Below, one piece after another: positions 57,897-64,000 of a DNA stretch of 64,000 nucleotides. Under the pieces are notes generated by a model, which saw only the letters and a list, made by a program, of their open reading frames with translations, made no database searches and had not been told where the DNA came from. Positions within the stretch are counted from its first letter, which is position 1. Each line of letters starts with the position of its first letter. Source of the stretch: an uncultured Clostridia bacterium (GTDB lineage Bacteria; Bacillota; Clostridia; UMGS1883). The DNA lies in the NCBI GenBank assembly GCA_947589005.1, contig CANPZO010000001.1, forward strand, positions 124,001 to 188,000. Reading direction: 5' to 3'. Position numbers and translations under genes: made by a program.

Positions 57897-60839
57897 TTAG
57901 ACGGGCGTCCCGCAGTTGCCGCAAATTCTGTCGTTTTCGCCCAGCTTTTCACCGCAGTGCTTACAGAACTTAGCCTTTGACGGGTCGTCCGGCCTGGGCG
58001 GTGTTTTCCCGGGAGCGGTCTTGCGGGTGTACACCGTGGGGCGGGTGGGCAGCTGCGCCTTTTTGGGGGCAACCTTATAGCTCTTTTTGAGCTTCTTGAA
58101 AAACCTCCTGCCCATAAGTATGAGTATAAGAAGGATTATCGCCGCTGCTATGCCCGCTATCAGATAGATAATCCAGGTGTAATCGACCAGCTCGCCGTCC
58201 TCGTTGGGGCCGGCCTTATAGGTCTCGTCTGTTTTGCCGTCGCCGTCGGTATCGACCTTGAGCACTATGTCGGACTTCGGATTAGCCTTGGCCACGGTGG
58301 TTATTTCGGTCCGCTTTGTTATGTCTATATCCTCAAAGCTGCGCAAATCGCTGTACTCGCCGTTCTCGTCCATATAACCGATGGTATAGGTCATGCTGCC
58401 CTTGCCGTTGCCCTTTATTTCTATGTCATAATCGGCGCCGTCGTCCTTGAGCCGCAGTATCTTTATCCTGTTGTCCCGGCCCTCCTCCGGCTCCTCCTCC
58501 TGTTCGAAGGTAAGGGTGCCGAAACCGGTCCTTGTACTGAGATGGTCCTCATCGGAATTGAGCCTTTCGCCGTCATGCTTCACCGAAACGTCCACCGGAC
58601 AGGCGATGCGTATGTAAATATATTTCTGTCCGCTGACCTGGGCGGCAATGTCCTCGAAGAAGAACACCAGATCGTCGGCGTCGGCCACCTCGTAGTGACA
58701 GCCCTCGCTGGCTATGCTCTCCATGAGCGACTGGGCGGCGGTCTTGTCGGTGCCGTTCAGCGACTCAAAAAAGCCGAGAGTGTATATGTATATTCCGTTG
58801 TCCTTTATCTCGTCGGCAAAGGATATCAGCTCGCTGCCCTGACGTCCCTCGTTTGGCATGCCGTCGCTCATCAGAACGATTATCTTTTTCTTTGCCTTAC
58901 CCTCGTTAAGCATTTCATAAGCCTTTGTGAGGCCCGCGTCGATGCTGGTGCCCCCGCCGGTACCGATACGGTCTATGGCGTCCGTCAGCTTCTTTTTGCT
59001 CTGGGTCGGGTCAGCTTCCTCATACGCCCTGTCATCGTAAGTGACTACGGCGATGCCCGAGTCCTCGTCAAGGGCCGTTTCCACAAACTTACGGGCGGCA
59101 TTGCGGGTTTCCTCGATAGGAGTACCGGACATACTGCCGGAAACATCCAACGTAAGAATTATTTCACGCTCCGCTTCAAAGCCGATAGCGGCCTCAAGAG
59201 CCATATTCGCGTTCACCAATCTGTAGGAATTGTTAAGCGGATGCTGAGACGACGTATTATCGGACACGTCATACAGCGTGTTTTCGCAGACGATACGTTT
59301 TACTTCCGCCCCCGACAGGGCGCTATTGGCGGCCCAAACCATAGCCGCTACGCCCGTCACGATCGGAGCCGCCATAGACGTGCCGGACATATACGCACAC
59401 TTGCCGCTAACGCCGCCCGGGACCGTGCTGTACACGTCCGTACCGGGAGCGCATATATCCACCCTCGATCCGGCATTCGAGTCCGCTCTTTGCGTATAGC
59501 CGTTATTGCCGTCCCGTTCGGCGGCGCCGACCACTATCACCCTATCCAAAACATCCTGAGCGGTCACGTTTGCGTATGTAACGCAGTTTCTCTCGTTTAT
59601 CGAAGAGAACAGCCCATTATATGAGGCGTCGACCGACGTGTGAGAGGCGTTTCCGTTTCCGGCGCTTTGTACCACAACAAAGTCATACCCCTTGCTTATC
59701 AGGCGCGCAAGGTATGTCGAGGCTACGCTTCCCTCACGGTCCACATCGGCGCCGCTCCTGTACGTGCCCGATATGCTGCCTGTCTGCCCCGCGGAAAGGT
59801 TGACCACCTTGGCCCCGCTTTCAACCAAAATAACGGTACCCGCGAGTATCTGATTTGTGGTGCTCCACCCGCCGCTTAAAAGCTCTTGTAAAGCGGTCAG
59901 CTTCCAATCCCACGTCACAAGATTGCACTTGTGGACAAGACCGGAAATCCCCTTTCCGTTGCCGTCCTCGGCGGCAATAATGCCGGAAACATGAGTCCCG
60001 TGATCATCCTTGTTATTTACCGGAGACACATATGTGACAACTTTTTTCAAATCATAATGCCCGTTGTCAACGCCCGCGTCCACTACGCCGACGGTAATGT
60101 GCTTAAGCTTGTCGTCACGGTCCCACGCGCTTATGGCGTCTATCGCTTCCACCCACCAGTTGGAGCCGTCCGGAGAGTCCTCGGACCAGGTTTCCTTTTT
60201 TCCTTTCTCCCACGGGTCGTTCGGAACCATATCCTCAGACAGCTCAAAAGCCTCGTCATAGTACGCCTCAAACACACAGCTGTTTTCCTTGAGCTTGTCA
60301 CAAATGGCCGTAAGCTCCTCCAGTGTGCTCTCCTTTACCTTGACCTGATATTGATTGATGATTGGCAGGCTCCCCACAACTATGCCGTCTATGGAGTCAA
60401 TAACCCTGTCTATCTCTCTTTCCGAAGTCCCATCGTTAAAGAAAATGAGCACAATGTTATTTATATAGGCTATCCCGGACTCTTCATCATAGCTTACCGA
60501 ATTGTCGTCAGGGACATATGCGCTTCCCGTAGGCTGTATGATTTCGGGAATTTCATCCTCGGCCGCCACGCCTCCCCCGTCGGAGTCGCCGTCGGCCTTC
60601 TCCGTTTTTTTATCGGCAAAAAGGCCGTCCAGCAGCGGAAGCTTGAAAGACGCGAGCTTTGCCGCCGCAACCACGGCTATACCTATGACGAGCAGCACGG
60701 CCAGAGTTATAAGCGTTATTCTTAATCCCCACCGCTTCTTCTTCGGCGGTTTGCCGCCGCCGGTCACATAACCGCATTGTGGGCACACGCCCTTATCCTC
60801 GTCCATTCGAAAGCCGCATTTTTTACAGAATTTAGCCAT
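57897..60839 (-). CDS. double zinc-ribbon membrane protein with subtilase and VWA domains
   Basis: 980 residues. N-terminal zinc ribbon (Cys5, 8, 19, 22), membrane helix (about 38-62), an N-terminal propeptide-like region, a peptidase S8 domain with Asp in VGVVDAGVDNG (about 254), His in DHGTHVSGI (about 281) and Ser in SGTSMAAPIVTG (about 487), a VWA domain with MIDAS motif LDVSGSMSG (about 568-750), a beta-rich stretch, a second helix (about 890-912) and a C-terminal zinc ribbon (Cys959, 962, 973, 976). The implied topology puts protease and VWA outside and both ribbons inside. I know of no named family with this full set. Role unknown; adjacent to the multi-stalk gene. Confidence 0.9.
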   Translation of the reverse strand: MAKFCKKCGFRMDEDKGVCPQCGYVTGGGKPPKKKRWGLRITLITLAVLLVIGIAVVAAAKLASFKLPLLDGLFADKKTEKADGDSDGGGVAAEDEIPEIIQPTGSAYVPDDNSVSYDEESGIAYINNIVLIFFNDGTSEREIDRVIDSIDGIVVGSLPIINQYQVKVKESTLEELTAICDKLKENSCVFEAYYDEAFELSEDMVPNDPWEKGKKETWSEDSPDGSNWWVEAIDAISAWDRDDKLKHITVGVVDAGVDNGHYDLKKVVTYVSPVNNKDDHGTHVSGIIAAEDGNGKGISGLVHKCNLVTWDWKLTALQELLSGGWSTTNQILAGTVILVESGAKVVNLSAGQTGSISGTYRSGADVDREGSVASTYLARLISKGYDFVVVQSAGNGNASHTSVDASYNGLFSSINERNCVTYANVTAQDVLDRVIVVGAAERDGNNGYTQRADSNAGSRVDICAPGTDVYSTVPGGVSGKCAYMSGTSMAAPIVTGVAAMVWAANSALSGAEVKRIVCENTLYDVSDNTSSQHPLNNSYRLVNANMALEAAIGFEAEREIILTLDVSGSMSGTPIEETRNAARKFVETALDEDSGIAVVTYDDRAYEEADPTQSKKKLTDAIDRIGTGGGTSIDAGLTKAYEMLNEGKAKKKIIVLMSDGMPNEGRQGSELISFADEIKDNGIYIYTLGFFESLNGTDKTAAQSLMESIASEGCHYEVADADDLVFFFEDIAAQVSGQKYIYIRIACPVDVSVKHDGERLNSDEDHLSTRTGFGTLTFEQEEEPEEGRDNRIKILRLKDDGADYDIEIKGNGKGSMTYTIGYMDENGEYSDLRSFEDIDITKRTEITTVAKANPKSDIVLKVDTDGDGKTDETYKAGPNEDGELVDYTWIIYLIAGIAAAIILLILILMGRRFFKKLKKSYKVAPKKAQLPTRPTVYTRKTAPGKTPPRPDDPSKAKFCKHCGEKLGENDRICGNCGTPV

Positions 60840-60882
60840 TTATACACCCTCCCTCGGCGGACAGGCCCGCCGCATTTTACTC

Positions 60883-63279
60883 TTATTCCGAAACCTCGTA
60901 ACAAATCAGTCCGCACTCTCCGCAGACCTGCTTAAACTCCTGAAACGAAAGGTCGCCGTCGCCTGAATAGAGCATGAACTCCGCGCGGCCGACATTCCAG
61001 CTTCCGAGCAGAGAGCCGTCGGACATACGGCGCACGGAGGCGGTGCTGCCGCCGGCGATGGCCGTGTCCTCGTCTACCGTCACGCCGCCGACGGGGAAAA
61101 GCGCCCCACCGTTTACGGCGCCTCTGAGCACATAGCTGCGCCCGTTCAGGACAAAATCCACCTCCGCTATCCTGCCGTCCCAAATCAAATAGCTCACTTC
61201 GGCGCTGCCGTAAGGAGCGGAGGCGTTTACGCCCGCGGCCTCCAAATCAATGTACAGTTCAGCTTCGGCGGCCGTCATGCCGGCATCAAAATCTATCTTT
61301 TCCTCGGGCTCAGGCTCGGTTTCACGGACCATGACAAAGGTGCCGGCCGCCGACAGAGCCTCGTTGTACAAATCGGCCGAGTCAACGGGGGTATCGGCGC
61401 TCAGGCTGAATTTATAGGCCCCTATCTCCCAGCGGGCCGCCGGGCCGCCTGATACCGTGCCGGTAACTATCGACGTGGGGACTCCGTTGACGGTGCTTCT
61501 GTGGCTCAGCCTCGGGCCGACAAAGTCCCTATCCTCCAAAACCGCGCTTTCCGCCTCGACGGACGCGCTGAAGCTGTATACGGTATTCCCCGTCCTGTAC
61601 CGTACCATGGCGGTATTGCGGTTGGCAACGCCGTATTCCACATCCGCCGCGCCAATGGGCGCGTCTATCGTAAATCCCAGCGGGATAACAAATTCTTCCT
61701 TATTTTTTACCGGCACGGTCGTAATGACCTTCGGCTTTACCGGAGAGGTTATTTTTACCGTCCGGCTTTCCGCGTCCCAATCAACCGCCGCGCCGAAAAA
61801 TTCCATTACCGCCCTTATGGGCACACAGGTGCGGTTGTCTATTATGGCCGCCGGCACGTCGAGCTTGGAGCTTACGGCCTCGCCGCCCCTGGTTCCGGTC
61901 AGAACGTCGCTGCCTATGGTCAGCAGCAGACTGTCGCCGCCGCTTTCGATGGACGCGGCGTCGCCCAGCCAGGTGACCTTCATATTCATTTCCTCTGCCA
62001 CGGCGCGGACGGGTATAAGGGTGCGTCCCTCTATCACCACCGGCTCTGCGTCGGGAAAGACTATTGTCCGGCCGTCCAGCTCTACCGTTATGGGCTTTTC
62101 CGGAGTTACGGGCACAAACGGCTCCGCCGCGGGGTCGGTGAGCTCGATAAGTCCGGCTTCGGAGCTGAAATCCAGCCCCAACGCCTCGGCTATCAGCCGG
62201 AGTCCGTCCTCGGTGACCGTCAGCCGTTCATCGGCGACCGCGGGCGGCGTGTCGAGGGCGCCGGATGTGTGGCGGCCACCAGAAACCACCTCGAACCTGT
62301 CCTCACCGGCGGTCAGCGTGACTGACGCACCGTCAGCCGAGGTAATAACGGCGGTATCCTCACCGGCGTCAAAATCCATTCCGGCCGCCTCCATGGGGAA
62401 CCTCAGCGGTATGGCCTCCGCCGAGGGCTGTACGTCCGGGAACACCGTAAGCACGCCGTTGACCTTTACGGCCAGAGGTCTGTCCCAGGAAATGAGCAGA
62501 TTGTTTTTATACCTGCTGTAGCTGGCAGCGCCGCCAAAATACTCCACCATGCCCAGCACCGAGTCGCTGTCCATATAAAGCCGTTCCCTGTCATACAGTA
62601 TCTTGGCCGCCTCGTCGTTGTGGGAAAAGTTTGGCCCCTCGGTCTGCTCTCCGCCATAGCTGAGCGTCGCCCCGCGCCCGCTGCCGCTTTGGTCTATGAT
62701 AAAGCTTCTGTTTTCAACGTCTATGTAATATTCCAGTCCAAGGCCCTTTGTAAGCGTCATGAGAGGTATATACCACACATCTCTGACATAGGACCTCTCC
62801 CCCATATCAAGTCTGTCGCCGTTCACCACGAGCGACGGGAAGTCCTTTGTATCCACCGTCAGCTTTCCGCCGTCAAGGGCGGCGTTATAGCCAAAGCCCT
62901 CGGCCAGGCGCAGCATGGCCGCGCCGCTGATGCAAAGCTCCCCATCCGTCACAGAGATATCTCTGTCGGCGATAAAGACGGAACTGCCGAACTCTATAAC
63001 TCGCTGGCCGGCCACAAGCTCCACACTGGCGGCGCCGTCCGAAAGGACAGCCGTCCCCCTCTGGGGGTACCAGGAATACTTAAGCCCCAGCGCCTCGGCC
63101 GCATAGCGCACCGGCAGCATGGTCGCCCCGTTGTCAAGGGTCGGCCCATGGCCGTCAAAGGACACATAAAAGCCGTCCACAAGCATATCGAGGGCGGCGG
63201 CCTCCTCTCCGCAGGCCACGGGGCCCCCGCCAAGTACAAATATCATAGATGCAAGCAGCAACGCGGTCAATTTTTTCAC
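60883..63279 (-). CDS. secreted multi-stalk protein
   Basis: 798 residues from a GTG at 63279, with GGAAGG upstream. Signal peptide, then at least four stalk (copper amine oxidase N-terminal-like) modules, e.g. ATMLPVRYAAEALGLKYSWY, VWYIPLMTLTKGLGLEYYID, RTLIPVRAVAEEMNMKVTWL and NRTCVPIRAVMEFFGAAVDW. The last 220 residues (about 575-798) are a beta-rich region without a known domain. Probably a surface-exposed scaffold or binding protein. The zinc-ribbon protease gene follows by 43 bp, so the two are likely co-transcribed. Promoter TTGACA-N18-TATAAT at 63339-63368. Confidence 0.85.
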   Translation of the reverse strand: MKKLTALLLASMIFVLGGGPVACGEEAAALDMLVDGFYVSFDGHGPTLDNGATMLPVRYAAEALGLKYSWYPQRGTAVLSDGAASVELVAGQRVIEFGSSVFIADRDISVTDGELCISGAAMLRLAEGFGYNAALDGGKLTVDTKDFPSLVVNGDRLDMGERSYVRDVWYIPLMTLTKGLGLEYYIDVENRSFIIDQSGSGRGATLSYGGEQTEGPNFSHNDEAAKILYDRERLYMDSDSVLGMVEYFGGAASYSRYKNNLLISWDRPLAVKVNGVLTVFPDVQPSAEAIPLRFPMEAAGMDFDAGEDTAVITSADGASVTLTAGEDRFEVVSGGRHTSGALDTPPAVADERLTVTEDGLRLIAEALGLDFSSEAGLIELTDPAAEPFVPVTPEKPITVELDGRTIVFPDAEPVVIEGRTLIPVRAVAEEMNMKVTWLGDAASIESGGDSLLLTIGSDVLTGTRGGEAVSSKLDVPAAIIDNRTCVPIRAVMEFFGAAVDWDAESRTVKITSPVKPKVITTVPVKNKEEFVIPLGFTIDAPIGAADVEYGVANRNTAMVRYRTGNTVYSFSASVEAESAVLEDRDFVGPRLSHRSTVNGVPTSIVTGTVSGGPAARWEIGAYKFSLSADTPVDSADLYNEALSAAGTFVMVRETEPEPEEKIDFDAGMTAAEAELYIDLEAAGVNASAPYGSAEVSYLIWDGRIAEVDFVLNGRSYVLRGAVNGGALFPVGGVTVDEDTAIAGGSTASVRRMSDGSLLGSWNVGRAEFMLYSGDGDLSFQEFKQVCGECGLICYEVSE

Positions 63280-63338
63280 AACAAGCACCTTCCGAGTAAA
63301 AAATATAAAATCAAATGTATAATAAAGCTTATGGTTTT

Positions 63339-63368
63339 ATTATACCACATATGGCCGCGCTGTGTCAA
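63339..63368 (-). promoter_or_regulatory. promoter of the multi-stalk gene
   Basis: Minus strand TTGACA (63363-63368), 18 nt, TATAAT (63339-63344). Confidence 0.75.
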
Positions 63369-63430
63369 CATGATTTTATCGCGCCAAAGCGGGAATGGAG
63401 CGAGGCGGACTTAAAATTTTCATCGCGCTA

Positions 63431-63459
63431 TTGCATTTTTTTGAAATCTGTGGTAAAAT
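63431..63459 (+). promoter_or_regulatory. promoter of the carbonic anhydrase gene
   Basis: TTGCAT (63431-63436), 17 nt, TAAAAT (63454-63459). Confidence 0.6.
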
Positions 63460-63510
63460 AAAGAATGTAAGCCATAATTTTGCGGTATGATAAAACTGAA
63501 GGTGAACGGT

Positions 63511-64000
63511 ATGAACACAGATATCCTCAGCGCCGGCGAGGCTCTCGAGCGTCTCAGGGCCGGCAATATCCGTTATCTTAACGCCGAAAGGAGCGGCGGC
63601 GACATATCCCCCGCCGTCCGTCTGCGCACCTGCGGCGAGGGGCAGCGGCCCTACGCCATCGTCATCACCTGTTCGGACTCCCGCGTTATACCGGAAAGTA
63701 TTTTTGACGCCGGTATCGGGGAGCTGTTTGTGATACGAGTGGCCGGCAACGTCATCGACAATCACCAGCTTGGGAGCATCGAGTACGCGGCCGAGCACCT
63801 TGGGTGCAGGCTCGTCCTCGTCATGGGGCACGACCACTGCGGCGCGGTGGACGCGGCGATAAATCATGACCCGACCGACTTTATAAAGTTCATCACCGAC
63901 GAGATACGCGAGGCCATAGGCGATGAAACGGACGAATACGAAGCCTGCCGCCTGAACGTCAGGCACAGCATGGCCGTCATTGAAGAAAGTCTCGAAATAC
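63511..64000 (+). CDS. beta-class carbonic anhydrase (3' end beyond window)
   Basis: 163 residues visible from ATG 63511 (AAGGTG 7 nt upstream); the frame is still open at base 64000. Converts CO2 and bicarbonate. Zinc-ligand motifs are CSDSRVIP (Cys, Asp-Arg dyad) and GHDHCGAVDAA (His, Cys), with ELFVIRVAGNVI and GSIEYAAEHLG in between. All expected residues present. Divergent from the multi-stalk gene. Confidence 0.95.
   Translation, partial: MNTDILSAGEALERLRAGNIRYLNAERSGGDISPAVRLRTCGEGQRPYAIVITCSDSRVIPESIFDAGIGELFVIRVAGNVIDNHQLGSIEYAAEHLGCRLVLVMGHDHCGAVDAAINHDPTDFIKFITDEIREAIGDETDEYEACRLNVRHSMAVIEESLEI

Noticed and set aside
1-64000. CRISPR array, tRNA or rRNA genes
   Set aside because: No regularly spaced repeats, no cloverleaf or rRNA-like stretches were recognised by reading both strands; a tRNA scan would confirm.

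Overview
The window reads as a chromosomal segment of a moderately GC-rich, low-redundancy Clostridia genome (Bacillota). The evidence is gene content and synteny: a SpoIIM-like protein next to a XerD-like recombinase, two SpoVB/MurJ-type flippases, spoVB-mazG-hup, ruvX-DUF1292, rex, alr-ndoAI-ndoA, BioY without a biotin pathway, DUF6514-like and DUF6106-like small proteins, AAGGAGG-type ribosome binding sites and frequent TTG/GTG starts. Several large secreted polysaccharide enzymes with 'stalk' (copper amine oxidase N-terminal-like) modules suggest a plant-polysaccharide degrader, probably a gut commensal; the exact order is inference.

Layout. 1-18560 is almost entirely minus strand: a flippase (cut by the window edge), a XerD-like recombinase, a SpoIIM-like protein, proC, three tandem paralogous secreted stalk proteins, purB, a 6S-like RNA, DUF1292, ruvX, cardiolipin synthase, a leucine-rich-repeat/stalk protein, rex, a DUF6514-like protein, pyroglutamyl peptidase, a phosphopantetheinyl transferase, rsmE and prmA. 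18700-21750 holds an AraC regulator and a convergent yifB plus a small caspase-like protein. 21800-41700 is the carbohydrate region: a GH105 enzyme, a GH1 beta-glucosidase, bioY, exoA, rsmA, pckG, a PL11 rhamnogalacturonan lyase, a 1310-residue GH43-like enzyme and galT-galK. 41700-43060 is an AT-richer patch with a truncated ORF and an XRE regulator. 43064-50141 holds cca, a lipid kinase, hup, mazG, spoVB, a DUF624 protein and a DUF815 ATPase. 50607-57690 is a wall/housekeeping run: PBP1A, DUF6106-like, nnrDE, alr, ndoAI-ndoA and a small secreted protein. 57897-63279 encodes an unusual zinc-ribbon/subtilase/VWA membrane protein and a multi-stalk protein; a beta-carbonic anhydrase runs off the right edge.

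How the genes fit together. PL11 cuts the rhamnogalacturonan-I backbone outside the cell, GH105 removes the unsaturated galacturonyl end from the oligosaccharides, and the GH43-like enzyme probably trims side chains. GalT-GalK and GH1 handle released galactose and beta-glucosides, and PckG sits at the gluconeogenic/anaplerotic node. The enzymes are scattered as single transcription units, not gathered in one locus with a transporter.

The most unusual signals are: (i) two paralog promoters that both match an ECF-sigma pattern (TGWGAC, T-tract, 17-nt spacing, CGTC); (ii) a structured intergenic repeat in two copies with a compensatory base-pair change, embedded in a wider family marked by GGGGCTGTAAAAAAATGGCGC; (iii) the double-zinc-ribbon subtilase/VWA protein; (iv) a XerD-like protein lacking several catalytic residues; (v) a stand-alone small caspase-like protein; (vi) a MITE-like element in the leader of the GH105 gene. 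All calls come from reading the sequence; no database search was run.
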